This document shows positions 34,775-45,869 of a stretch of DNA of 64,000 bases, in pieces. A model generated the notes under the pieces. It had not been told where the DNA came from. It ran no database searches and was given only the letters and a program-made list of their open reading frames with translations. The position numbers were made by a program, and so were the translations under genes. Position 1 is the first letter of the stretch, and every line of letters begins with the position of its first letter. Source of the stretch: Paguma larvata (taxonomy: Eukaryota; Chordata; Mammalia; Carnivora; Viverridae); contig CM057839.1 of assembly GCA_030068075.1 (NCBI GenBank), positions 52,356,960-52,420,959 of the forward strand, given 5' to 3'.

Positions 34775-35045
34775 CTGAAGTGGGCTCCGCACTGACAGCA
34801 GCGAGCTGGATGCGAGGCTCGAACTCACGAACCGCGAGATCATGACCTGAGCCAAAGTTGGACGCTCAACCGACTGAGTCACCCAGGTGCCCCCGTTCTG
34901 AGTTCTTTTCCTATATTAAGTCATTTAATACACAACAGTAATCCATAAAAACCCATTTTAGTGAGGGTAAAACTGAGGCAGGGAGCTGTTACATAAGTTG
35001 CCCACGGTCACACAAATAAGTTAGTAACACTGAGATTTGAAATTC
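34615..35045 (-). mobile_element. MIR split by a SINEC
   Basis: The left part is ctaactgggtgccagatact. After the SINEC it continues ttaagtcatttaatacacaa, gtaaaactgaggcagggagc, tgcccacggtcacacaaata, which is MIR in reverse. The two parts join in register around the insertion. Confidence 0.8.
34660..34894 (-). mobile_element. SINEC inserted in a MIR
   Basis: Reverse CAN-SINE with a (GA)n run at 34746-34774 and a partly repeated ggggaggggc motif in its body. Flanks are gtttgagttcttttc (left, ending about 34655) and gttctgagttcttttc (34895-34910). Confidence 0.93.
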
Positions 35046-36694
35046 TTATGATGACTTCGTTTGAACAGCCAATTCCTCAGACTTTGACAGAGCTGGAAAT
35101 TAATGTAATGGAAAGAGGTGTCCTCAAAAGTAGTTAATGCTGAGTTACTGTTGATAGTGGAAGGGAAATGCCTGATTCGGCCGTAAAGACGTAAGTCATG
35201 TGGACAGGGATGTGTCACAATTACAGAACCCACGACCTTAACTGAACTATCTCAAATATCCACTTAATGAGGATCTCAGATAAATTCTAGAGCGTTTCTT
35301 TCAAGATGTGTTCTATCTCGTGCCAGAAGAAAGATCAAAGAGAAACTGCTTTCAAGTTAGTCTGATGGCTTTTAAACCTTCCTTTACCCTGACAAAATAA
35401 CTTTTATGATATATTACACTTTGAGATCTTCAAGACACAGAAAATTCAATTTGTCCTTTTTTTTACCCAACGGCCAAAGAATTTTTATGTTACAGATATT
35501 TTCATTTTACTTTAATTCTGTTTTCTCCTCCTCCTAAATAACTTGTCAGCTCTCATAATTTTGCCTTTGTAATAGCTTATACCCTACTGATAATTTCTTG
35601 GTGTTGAGAACAGAGTCGTGGAGTCATTACCTAAAACAAAGCACACAGAGAACTCACCGGCCGAGCTCAGAGTGAAATGTGCCTGCTCCCTGACCAGTTG
35701 TGCAGGACGCCCTTCCCCAAATCCAGTCCGAGGTCAGGGCTTCTCTCTCAGAGCCTGTGTGTCCTAGAGGGAGCCCACCGGGGGCCGGGAAGGGCGTGCT
35801 GGCCCCGCTGGTGAGCGGAGGGGCTGGAACTGGGTGCAGGGCTCGTGATGCCCAGTCCACCCCGCTTGCACACCACTGCTGTCTTCTCGTGGGTGCTGGG
35901 AGCAGAATCAAATACACGTGGCTAACAGACTTCTGCATGGCACTGCCACTGAGGGTAGGGACAGGCTGGGTCTGTGAGATCCCATCTACCCACACACCAC
36001 GTATTCGGTGCCCTAGAAAGTGGGGAGGATCGTCACAGACATGATGTTGTTATTCTTTTACTCGGCTTGCTTTTGTTCCAAGAAATTGGTGATCAGTGTA
36101 TTTTCAACCTTTGGTGTTGTCAGTGGATCCCCTCCGCCTCTGTTTTGTTTAAAATTTTCCAAGTCAGACATCTATTCTTTCAGAAAGGATTGATTTCTTC
36201 TAATTTAAAAAAAAAAAAAAAGAACAGAAAAGATGAGAAGGAATAAAGACTTCATGTAACCAAGGGGCTTGCGTGGTGGTAATACTGCAGAGGTAATTTG
36301 TAAGATCGGCTTGATTTATTTTCTGATTTGCTGACTCCAGCCCAAGCCCACTGCCTCTCTGCCAGGCCTCTAAGCATGTATATAAATTGACACAAGCAGG
36401 CATAAATCAGTTTTATTATGGGGATGGTTGGCTCCATGTCCCATATCAGTCAGGCAAGAGAAGCCGAGTGATGAGGAGTTCTTGTCGGAGGCGCTGAAAA
36501 GACACTGGCATGGGCTTTGTCAAGGCTGGAGAGTCAGAGAAGCCAATCGCAAAGCCAGATTTCCTTCTATAGGATAAACTGACTGTTGGTTTTTAGTGCA
36601 CATTTAAATCTCGTTCATTCTTCATATCCCTGGGCCATGCACGGCACCAGCACACAGACACTGTGCAGTAAGCTTCTGCAAAGAGAAATGCAGA

Positions 36695-36955
36695 GTGTGA
36701 TGGGGAAGGAAGGGAAGGGAAGGGAGGAGGAAGAAGGACACAAGGAGGAAATAAGAGAGGAATAAGGAAAGAAGATAAACATAATTGTAGAATCAGGAGG
36801 AAAGAAGGAAGGAACTGGAAGGAAGAGGAGCAGAGAGGGAGGGAGGGAAAGAGGAAGAGGAAAAGGAAAGAGGGAAGAAGATAAAGAGGAGAAGAGGAAG
36901 GATCTGGATGGAAAATGAGAGAAGGCAGGAAAGAGAGAAGGAAGGGTGGGTAGAG
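36695..36955. repeat. 260-bp polypurine tract in ENOX1 intron
   Basis: Nearly pure A/G on the plus strand (aggaagggaagggaagggag and variants), therefore CT-rich in the ENOX1 transcript. The 141- and 143-residue minus-strand open frames here (36593-37018, 36615-37046) are Ser/Pro/Leu/Phe low-complexity by-products. Confidence 0.92.
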
Positions 36956-37129
36956 AGGAGATGAGTGTGGCAGTGGTTGGCTCCAGCACCCTGGAGGGAA
37001 GTGTGACAGCGAGCACACACGTGGGGATGCCTCGCACAGACTTCACCCCTCTCCAACTTCTGTCTCACTAAAGATCTGCTTGCCTGTTAGTTCATGTCTG
37101 ATTGCCCAGTTATTTCATAAATATTTTAC

Positions 37130-37275
37130 CATTCCCTCAACTAGACTACAAACTTTTGGAGAGCAGCATTCTTTCTTAGATTCTTTAGTGCCCTCGCCAT
37201 GCCCTGTTCCGCCCTGGTCCCTAGGACAGTGCCGGGGTCCGGAAAAGCAGTGAATTATCCCAGCATTCATTGGGT
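37130..37275 (+). mobile_element. L2 3' end
   Basis: L2 3' pattern: ctcaactagactacaaactt, ggagagcagcattctttctt, ggacagtgccggg. Confidence 0.6.
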
Positions 37276-38129
37276 CCCTGGTAACCTTGTCAGTGTCCCT
37301 GGAAGTGTGTGAACAACTTTCTTTTTATCCTTTAGGTAGCCAAATGGAAGTGTTGTTACCTCCAATGCCACACTTATCATGTGCTTTCCAGAGGTGTTGA
37401 GAGATCTAAAAAACACATTCATTGTAGCCTAAGCAACAAAAAATTCATTCACTCATTGACATACTATGACAGGTGGCTATTTAGGAGAACACTAGAATAT
37501 ACATAATACTAAAGATTTTTTGGTGGGGGGAGGAGAGCCTTACAGACACCCCTGAGGACACTTCATCTACCCTTACTGCCTAGCTGTAGTCTGGGGAAGA
37601 ATGTTCTCCAATTAAGGTCAACTTGAATCTCCGTGGGATGGACCAGATATTCTAGCGCCCCTCTGGTGGGAAATGCACACCTGCCCATGAACACCCAGCC
37701 CTCGATGAATGGTGGAATCATGTCAAAATGGCAGGGCTTTGCAAATCCTCCAGCATCGGCAGCCATGTTATGTGGAGTCTGGTTTTCGGAATCAAATCTT
37801 CTATTTGGTGGGCCTCGGGAGGAGGCTGTGCGTGCAGAGAGGGACAGCCAGACACAGTTGGGAGCACTGGGTCGTAACTCCTAAAGAACACATAAATTGG
37901 AGAAAGAGCAGAAGAATCCCTCCTCTTGACTGTAAGACAGCAAATACCCATCTGCTAATGCTCGACTCCACGCGACTGTCTTGTGCAGGATCAGCGAGCG
38001 AGTGGCTTGAAGCCACTTCACCCACCCCCCTTCTGTTGTCCTCTGAGGGAATCTTTGTAACATCGTCCTGCGGCCATATTCTCCTATAAGAGGGTGGAGT
38101 GAATGAGACTAGGTGGCTTAGAAGAGGCC

Positions 38130-38420
38130 CAGAAGAGAAAAATATGCAAATGTCACTATCGAGAGCAGGAATAGTATTTAACTGGTAAATGGCCTATCAC
38201 CGGGCCTTGCAGTTTTAGGAGCCATGTGCAATTCACATGCCCAGCCTAATTTCAATTAATTCCTGGCTCTTCTTCCATTTCTAATCATTCTGATACTCCG
38301 TGGCCTCTAGGGAAATCCTAATAAAATCAGCTCCATTACAGAATGCCTGCCTTCCTTGCTCTCGTCAGCACGGGGGAGGCAGAATCTAAATATTATATGA
38401 CAGTTGCAATGGTGGTGATG
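38130..38420. other. Possible conserved element in ENOX1 last intron
   Basis: Repeat-free intronic sequence with a homeodomain-like cluster (cctaatttcaattaattcct) and ggcctatcaccgggccttgc. Function is not demonstrated. Confidence 0.3.
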
Positions 38421-39777
38421 TCTGATGTCAGACTGTGTTGTTCTAAGCGGAGGTTTTAAAAACCCATCCCCCTAGAGTCCTCAAACCCTCTGTGTGGTGG
38501 AGGCCAGGCTGAATCTGCGGCCTTAGTGCAACATTAACCATAACTTGGTGGGGAAGGAGTGACGTCCAAGTCATTCTGATTAACCAGAGGCCGACGCACC
38601 AGGCCACCGCACCAGTGAGCCTCAGCGTCACCGGGCTGGTGGCGGCTCCAGGATTCTGAGCCTTCTGGCAGCTGATGCAAGGACAAGGCCCTGGTGGGTA
38701 CTTAAAGGGCAAACCTCTCATTATTTTGTTTTCTGCTTAAAGCCCTGAGGATATGGAATTCCAGTATATAGCAGTCATTTGGTATCCAGATTAAAAAGTC
38801 TAAATATCCTTTCAGCCTCACTGGGATGGAAAGAATATTTGGTCTAATTGCTGGCACCTAGGAGTTTTAGTCAGAGCACTTTTTCTATATAATTTTTCCT
38901 TCAGGCCTGAGGAAACAGTTTGACAGCTCTACCGAGTGTTTCATTCAGGAGATGGAGGGCTGTCTGGGGGAGACCCTGTGTGTGTCCTCTGTGAAGGAAA
39001 TACTCCCCTCTTTATCTTCTAAATAAAAGTGCCCGTTTGAGAAGAAATGAAATTCCCTTTAACAGGATCCCTTCCAGAAAGGCCGATCATCTAACGGTCA
39101 GAGACCAGGTGTGTGAATTCTCTCCTCAGAGACAAATCTTGCCTGAACAAATGGATGATGGCACTCGGTCCTGAGGGACGTACTTCATTATTTATCACTT
39201 CCATCGGGGATTTATATCCTCACCCACCCCCTCTGCCCACTCATCCTCATATATATACTAAAACAACAACAAAGGCTCCCCACTTGGGACTTCCAGAAGG
39301 CGCAGGAAAGAAATGTCAGCAATACGAGGGAAGGACAATAGCAATGAAAGGAATAATTTCTCAAGGGCTTCTTTCAGGTCACGCCACACTGGTGAAAGCA
39401 GTATTTCATTTCACCTTTCGGGCAAATGTAGGGTTGATGTTCAGAACGATACTCGTGAAGGAAGAAACTAAGCCCTTCAAGAAAGCTTTATTTCAACAAA
39501 GTAACATTGTTAGCTCATCCCTCTCATTTGATCTGAATCCACATAAGCATTTTCTATCCCTCCCACCCATGTGAGCGGAGGCCACAAAGAAGACAATCAC
39601 ACAAGTGCGAACTTCAAGAATCTTCTAATATCCTCCTCCCCTTTCACTCCATTTTGGTCTACCCTATTCGCAGCTGTGAGAGAATAAATGGACATGAATC
39701 TCTGTGACTGAAAAATACTTTTGGTTCCAGATGATTCTCTCAGAGGGCAAGTATAAGATCCATTAGAAAGGCCAAGC

Positions 39778-40021
39778 TTAGGTGGATTTTGAGAGACTTA
39801 GCAGAAAACCAGGGGGAAGGGAAGAGGGGAGAAGAAAAAAGCCACAGAGAGGGAGGGAGACAAAACATAAGAGACTCTTAAAGACTAAGAACAAACTGAG
39901 GGTTGAGGTGGGGTATGGGAGGGGGGAGAGAGGGTGACAGGCACTGAAGAGGACACTTGTTGGGATGAGCACCGGGTGTTGTATGGAAACCAATTTGACA
40001 ATAAATTGATTAAAAAACAAA
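39778..40021 (+). mobile_element. Young 5'-truncated L1 (244 bp)
   Basis: The plus strand carries only the L1 3' end: agagactcttaaagactaag, aacaaactgagggttga, gggatgagcaccgggtgtt, caataaattgatt and an A-rich tail. A perfect 11-bp duplication aaaggccaagc is at 39767-39777 and 40022-40032. The little-diverged text suggests a recent felid L1 subfamily. Confidence 0.93.
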
Positions 40022-41020
40022 AAAGGCCAAGCAGTTGTGGGATCGTGAGTTGGTAAGATCATGTGACTCAAATTGAGAACACAGCATAGTAATTTAATGG
40101 ATACTGGTTTTTGAAGATTTAGAATGATTTGTATGTGTGTAGTCAGGGTCGTGGAACTGTGGGCGGTGGGCCTGGTCCTACAAATTCCACGCACTTTGCC
40201 GCACTCTATGGAAGAGCGTATTTCCATTCCCCCCCAGCAGGACATTCAACAAGCTGCTCCGTGGCGGGCTTCCATTCTCCGCCTCTGTTCCGTCTCCTGC
40301 CAGGGCTTCCCCAGGCAGTGCCGGCTCATGACACGATTTCAACAGGGGCCCCCCTCATTGTTCCCTGGGTTTGCTACATCAGTTGATACACACACTGAGC
40401 TCTTTCTGCCTCTTCTCTTGTAGAACAAACATTGCGAGGGGTCAGGAGCACAGCTGATGTGGAGGGGAGGAAAACGGAGCCTCAGAGAAATGGAGAGTGA
40501 GTCCGGACTCTGGGTGTGACCCTTGTGGGGTGGAACTGAGAATAATTGTGCAATCATCTTTTCCACTTAGAGACCAATGCTGACAAACCATTCATACCGT
40601 TTTCTTGAGAGTCGTATCACATCTTTATGTTGTTTGAGGTGATTTTCTTTCTGTTGTGTGGAGTCCTTACCACGGACTCTGGTGAGAATGTGGTCTAAGA
40701 ATAATGCCCCATTAGCCACCCTGACCTGATTTCTCCCTGTTTAGGGAACCTGTCATTTTAAGTCCCTCATATGCTATATCCTCACTTGGCACCTATCAAA
40801 AGTCACTGTCATTTTAGATAACTGCTTTTCTTTCTATAAAGACAAAAGCAAGTGAGAAAAAGACAACTATCGGCCAAAAACAGAGGTCCTTGTGGAGAAG
40901 TCCTGATAAATCTCCAAATGCTCTCATATCCCTGAAGCAGGTCACACGGGGCCCACGTGCAGCCAGGAGCCAACCTGCTAAATCTCGGCAATGCAAGTCC
41001 ACTGGAGGGAAAGAATTTAC

Positions 41021-41106
41021 CTTGGAGTCCAGCTGCTGCATGTATGACCAGAGATACTCTATATTGGCTCCGAAAGGATGGACGTGAAGAAACGTCGATA
41101 TGATGC
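41021..41106 (-). CDS. ENOX1: ENOX1 penultimate coding exon
   Basis: This is an internal coding exon of 86 bp on the minus strand. The acceptor is tttgtctttctatttcag and the donor is AAG|gtaaat. It starts with the last two bases of a split Gly codon, which matches the phase-1 donor of the exon at 53051-53153. It then encodes 28 residues beginning IISTFLHVHPFGANIEYLW. It ends in phase 0, matching the start of the terminal exon. The conserved-looking core (HVHPFGANIEYLWSYMQQLD) is what I recognise from the C-terminal region of ECTO-NOX proteins. An open frame runs on past both splice sites, but the intronic extensions look random. The exon lies 11.9 kb from the preceding exon and 10.3 kb from the next, typical of this large-intron gene. 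Confidence 0.88.
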
Positions 41107-41224
41107 CTGAAATAGAAAGACAAAGATCGGACATTACTGAAAGGCAAGTCATAGTCAGAGTCAAACCATGTCCTCTACTAACCCCAGTGAAGGTTTTGTC
41201 AGGCCGAGTTATGGTCTCACCATT

Positions 41225-41431
41225 AATTTTTTAATGTTTATTCATTTTTGAGAGACAGAGAGTGAGTGAGCAGGGGAAAGGCAGAGAGAAAGGGAGATAC
41301 AGAACCTGAAGCGGGCTCTGGGCTCTGAGCTGTGAGTACAGACGCTGACATGGGGCTCGAACTCAAGAGCTGTGAGATCGTGACCCGGGCTGAAGTTGGA
41401 TGCTTAACCGATGGAGCCACCCAGGCGCCCC
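41225..41431 (-). mobile_element. SINEC 120 bp upstream of ENOX1 penultimate exon
   Basis: Reverse CAN-SINE, in sense with ENOX1. The duplication atggtctc(a/g)ccatt is at 41211-41224 and 41432-41445. It ends only about 120 bp before the acceptor of the exon at 41021-41106. Confidence 0.94.
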
Positions 41432-41799
41432 ATGGTCTCGCCATTTTTAGCAGCACTCAACAAGCATTCAATAGCAGCCTGTTCCGCAGACAGTCATAAC
41501 CTGGCAAACAGAACATTCTATCTGCTGGAATAACAGTAGTTAGACAAGCTAGACTCTGAGATAATATATAGATGAATAAAGGTATTTCTAAACAAAGACT
41601 CCTGGAAGCATTTCAACTACCAATTTTATGCTTGATTTACCAATATAAAATTGTAGTTATTGGGAGGATAAAATTCTCTCTTTTCTTCCCCTCGGTGGAC
41701 TTTGCAGTATGAAAATGGCTCCTATGGCTGTTGTCAGAGATCACACGGCCTCCGGTTTCCCTGATAATTACAGCTGCTAGTTATGAAAAGTATTTAATC

Positions 41800-42240
41800 C
41801 ATATTTCCCCTAACTGCCACTGAAAGAAGCACAAATCCTTTCTGAAGTCTTTATTTCCCCCTCGTTGTGGCTGTTGTTTAAAAAGAACCAGCTTACTCTC
41901 TCCTCCTCGCTGCTGTAATTTACAAGATCGTTTTAAAAGGTCCGGGAATGGATGGTTTGACTGGAGTCCGATTATAAATCAGAAGTCTTTTCTATTGTGA
42001 AAACCAACTGTCAACATTGTACTGATAAATGAAAAGCCGGCTGCCGGCGTCAGGGCTGCAGTAAAAGCATTACCTTTCTATGTCCTCGCTGCTCCTATAT
42101 CCAAAATCAAAATAGTGAAAATGAGGACGTCCACTCCGTACACTGTATGCTGCTGTTTGTTACGAAACGGTGTTCACACTGACATTTCCTGAGTTCCCTT
42201 TTGAGCCCTCACATTGTTTATTGGGAAATTTTGATGCTTG
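41800..42240. other. Possible conserved element upstream of ENOX1 penultimate exon
   Basis: About 440 bp with no repeat signature, located roughly 0.7-1.1 kb upstream (gene sense) of the exon at 41021-41106. The text is complex (ggtttgactggagtccgatt, aaagccggctgccggcgtca). It is a candidate enhancer or splicing-associated element by appearance only. Confidence 0.3.
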
Positions 42241-42254
42241 AGTGCCAAAGGTCA

Positions 42255-42282
42255 AAAAAAAAAAAAAAAAAAGAAAAAAAAG
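42255..42282. repeat. Poly-A run
   Basis: About 26 A with one G, not attached to a recognisable SINE or LINE. Confidence 0.85.
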
Positions 42283-42671
42283 ACCTGCACTTGTTTGCCA
42301 TGCTGGCGGCGTGAGCCCTAGACAGCACCCTGTTCTTGCACTAGGTCACCCTGGGAACCGCAGGGTGACCCTGGATTGATCTGGGATAGGGTCTCATGGC
42401 CTCTCCATCTCCTGTCTGACGCTTGAGAAGCTCCGGGATGAATGCCAGTATTTAAAGAAAAGTTCCCAGTTTAGCCTTAGTCTGAGGACAGAGAACCGAA
42501 GTGTCTAGGCCATTGCTCTCAAAGACCTGTCCTCAGAACCCTGCTTGTATGAGGTTTCTCCTGGTTTGCAGCGAAATGAGGAAGACAGAAATAATTCATT
42601 GTATTTCTCCATAATGCTAAAACCTCAGTTTTCAGAAACCTGTTTTTCTTGTGATATAAAGAACTACCATT

Positions 42672-42870
42672 ACCAAAAAAAAAAAAATGTTTTGAAAGAC
42701 AGAACAAGCATGAGCACAGAGGGCAGAGAGAGAGGGAGAGAGAGAATCCCAAGCAGGCTTTGCACTGTCAGCACAGAGCCTGAGGTGGGGCTCAATCTCA
42801 TGACCTGAGCTGAAATCAAGAGTTGGACACTTTAACCTAGTGAGTTAAAGTGAGCCTCCTAGGCTCCCCA
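42672..42870 (-). mobile_element. Older SINEC
   Basis: Reverse CAN-SINE with diverged head (gagcctcctaggctcccc) and a poly-A run at its left end. Short flanks ctaccatt are at 42664-42671 and 42875-42882. Confidence 0.85.
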
Positions 42871-43253
42871 AGCCCTACCATTTTATTCTGAGATTATACT
42901 CCTCCTTTTTTGCTAAAATGTCCTTTCATGAAATAATGGCAGTGATAAAAGTTAATATCAATCGTTTTAATATCTTCAAGTGGCAAATAGCCATTTTAAT
43001 ACAGTTAAGTGGAGTTGTTTTATCCCCTTCCTCTGACTTTGTTAATTTCTATTTTAAATTTATAGATCTGGCAACTATTTCCCTGTGTCTTTTAAATTCT
43101 CAAATCTGGCGAAGTGGCACTGTAAGTAATTGTTTTACTAGTGATTTAAAGTATAGAAGCTCATGAAGGACTTAAAAAATAAGTTAGAAGTTTTTAAAAA
43201 AAATAACATTTTTATTTGCATTTGTTAAGTGGGAAAGAGGGGGCAGAATTCTT

Positions 43254-43464
43254 TTTTTTTAATGTTTATTTATTTTTGAGAGAGAGAGAGAAAGAGCACG
43301 AGCAGGGGAGGGGCAGAGAGAAAGGAAGACGCATAATCCAAAGCAGGTTCCAGGCTCTGAGCTGTCAGCACAGAGCCCGATGCAGGGCTTGAACTCACGA
43401 ACCGCAAGATCATGACCTGATCTGAAGGTGGATGCTTAATCGACTGAACCACCCAGGCTCCCCA
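43254..43464 (-). mobile_element. SINEC in ENOX1 intron
   Basis: Reverse CAN-SINE. A perfect 16-bp duplication agggggcagaattctt is at 43238-43253 and 43465-43480. Confidence 0.95.
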
Positions 43465-44594
43465 AGGGGGCAGAATTCTTAAGGGGAAACTCCTGTTTCA
43501 GGATGGTGAAGGATTCTCCCTGCTGTCCCAGGCTGAGGACAGGTAGCACTATGTCTACTAGTTTTCACAGGGAATAAATGGTAGGCAGACCCCTCCATCC
43601 CCCATTAGAGGACAAGGGGGAAGAAGGAGCAGTCGCCTCTGGCTTTGTGAGGAGGCGAGGGGGTTCCTTTCTTCTCCTAACACACAGGTTCCCCCAGGCA
43701 GGGGAGGGGGCACTCCAAGAGAGCGGCTCACAGAGCCTACAGGGATGCTGCAAGACGGGGGCAGCATTGCCTTCCTCGGTTGGATGGAGGTCTGCAGACT
43801 GATCAGCCTTTGGGGTGACAATGATGTGTGTGTTTCCCCTGGGGTAAGAGAGCATCTTAGAAGGTGGGGAGGGTTGGGCAGTCTTCTGAGTAAAGCACCC
43901 CAAAGGCCCTAGCAAATAGAGAAAAACATTTTTCATATTAATATCTCTACTGGACAGAGACTTACCAGCATCTCCTAGATAACCCAGGCCTCTCCTGTAA
44001 ACATCCAGGGGAGTGTAATGTGAAGTTAAATGTCCTCAGTAGAATAAACAGAATGAGTCAGAAGAGGATCAGTGCGGGGATGGGGGAGAGGTTGATAACT
44101 TTGGCCTAGGAGACGAAGTGTTGAAAGAAAAAATTTAGGGATAGCAGTAATGGGAGGACCTGGAGTGGCTGCTTTTGTCATCTCTGTGATGTTGGCATTT
44201 CTCTGTGTACCTGGTTCCTTCACTGGTTACTGTCTGTCCCCTGGGCCCAGTCTTGGGTTCCCCAGGGAACTCTGCCCTCAGACAGTCTTTGTGTATTCTG
44301 GTTCAGTATTGGTAATACAGTGTACATGTACGATAAGTGAATATTGCATGAATTTATCCTCTAGAACTAAGACTAGCAAGTATACTTGTTTAAAGTTTCT
44401 ACTGTTCTATTAAAAGTAAATGGGGATAAATAAGAATGTTAAAAATGGCTACAGTACTCCATGTAGCAGTCTTTCAAAAATCAGGTAACTATGAGGCATT
44501 ATTCACTCCTGATTCCTGCCTTATTATGGATTCAGAAGGACAAAGCAATCTGAGTTTTTTGATCATGGAAATTTTTTCTTAAATTCTTTTGCTT

Positions 44595-44797
44595 GGGGCA
44601 CCTGCATGGCTTAGGGTTAAGCATCCGACTTCGGCTCAGGTCATGACCTCATGGGTTGTGAGTTTGAGCCCTGTGTCGGGCTCTGTGCTGACAGCTCAGA
44701 GCCTGGAGCTTGGTTTGGATTCTGTGTCTCCTTCTCTCTCTGTCCTTCCCCTGCTTGTGCCCTGTCTATCTCTCTCTCTCAAAAATAAACATAAAGT
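44595..44797 (+). mobile_element. SINEC in ENOX1 intron
   Basis: CAN-SINE with a diverged head (ggggcacctgcatggcttag). Flanks taaattcttttgct (near 44580-44593) and taaattattttgct (44798-44811) differ at one base. Confidence 0.93.
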
Positions 44798-45869
44798 TAA
44801 ATTATTTTGCTCATAACATTAAGGGGAAAATGCTCATATGATTTCTATATATCTTTCTAAAATCAGATTCAAAATCCTGACCCAGTCAAGAATAAGTATC
44901 CTTAAGAGGATATTCAAAATGATCACTGTGGTAGCTGATGTTAATAAGCCATTAGTTTTTCTTTATAAAATACAGTGGTTGCCACTAGATTCATTTGGGG
45001 CCAAAGGAGAGAGTTAAATAAAAGCTTCCCAAGCTTTTCCCATGGATGGCAACTAAGCTCTTCAGCCCTGCTAGAGACACAGCAGAAATGGGAAATGTTA
45101 GTCACATCCTCCCGAGTACTGTGCCCCTCCTGTTTCCTACTCCCACCCTACTGCTGCCCATCAAGTATCATCACAGAAGCATGAGTCATGCCGTCTGAGA
45201 AAATGTAGTTTCTAGGCCCTGGTTTTGGATTGGATTCCTTGGGCGGGGTGAGGTGGAGCTTCCTGAATAATCAACTAAAGCCTCTTTGTAGTTCCTTTAA
45301 AAGAACTGTAATATTGCCTGAGAATGGAAAAAATGGATAGATGTAACTCATAGTCTAATGAAAAATGCTACGAACCCGGGAAATGGAGACTGTTTTATGG
45401 TCCTTTGGGAGGGACCTAAAGGCTTGGTAAGAAGAAACACTAACAATGGAGGGTGGAGAGTTTAGCCAGTACTGAATTGGTAGATGTCCAAAGGGATAGA
45501 CTCAACTGTTGGTCTTGGCCGTTTCCATGGAGAAGCAGAAGTCTCCATATTTAAAGAGGGGTTTCCCAACCAGGAAAATACAACTGTAAGTAGCTAATTT
45601 AAGAAAATGAAAAAGGAGTGGAGGAGGCTGTCAGTACTCTTGAACTTTCTGCACATCCCAAGGGCTTAAAAATGGTTCTAGAAGAACCTACAAACCAGCT
45701 CTGTACAACCTGTGGCAAGCCCCTCATTAGGAAGGCCCATTTAAACAGGCACATAAAAGCATTCTGAGCTTTCTCCATCAAAATTATTGAGTTTATTCTC
45801 ATTTTTAGACCTCGCTAAGACTAAGGAAGCAGCATTTAAATTAGCGAAATAGTGCTAGATTTGTACTGC

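Larger units (their letters stand above)
30696..41020 (-). other. ENOX1: ENOX1 last intron (10.3 kb)
   Basis: The intron starts with the donor gtaaat at 41020 and ends with the acceptor ag at 30696-30697 (minus strand). It holds three SINECs, several MIR copies, a MER5-like fragment, an L2 fragment, a polypurine tract at 36695-36955 and a 5'-truncated L1 at 39778-40021. Stretches 30696-31251, 31890-32284, 35046-36694, 37276-38129, 38421-39766 and 40033-41020 hold nothing I can name. The part at about 30750-31080 is GC-richer and open on the minus strand in another frame, but I recognise no protein in it. Confidence 0.85.

Noticed and set aside
35654..36044. Overlapping frames of about 113 residues on both strands
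   Set aside because: No domain, no splice sites in phase with ENOX1, and mirror frames on the two strands in GC-rich intronic DNA.
36593..37068. Overlapping 141- and 143-residue minus-strand frames
   Set aside because: Low-complexity Ser/Pro/Leu sequence from the polypurine tract.
40814..41164. 116-residue frame as a single-exon gene
   Set aside because: Only 41021-41106 is coding. The rest is intron on either side of clear splice sites of ENOX1.
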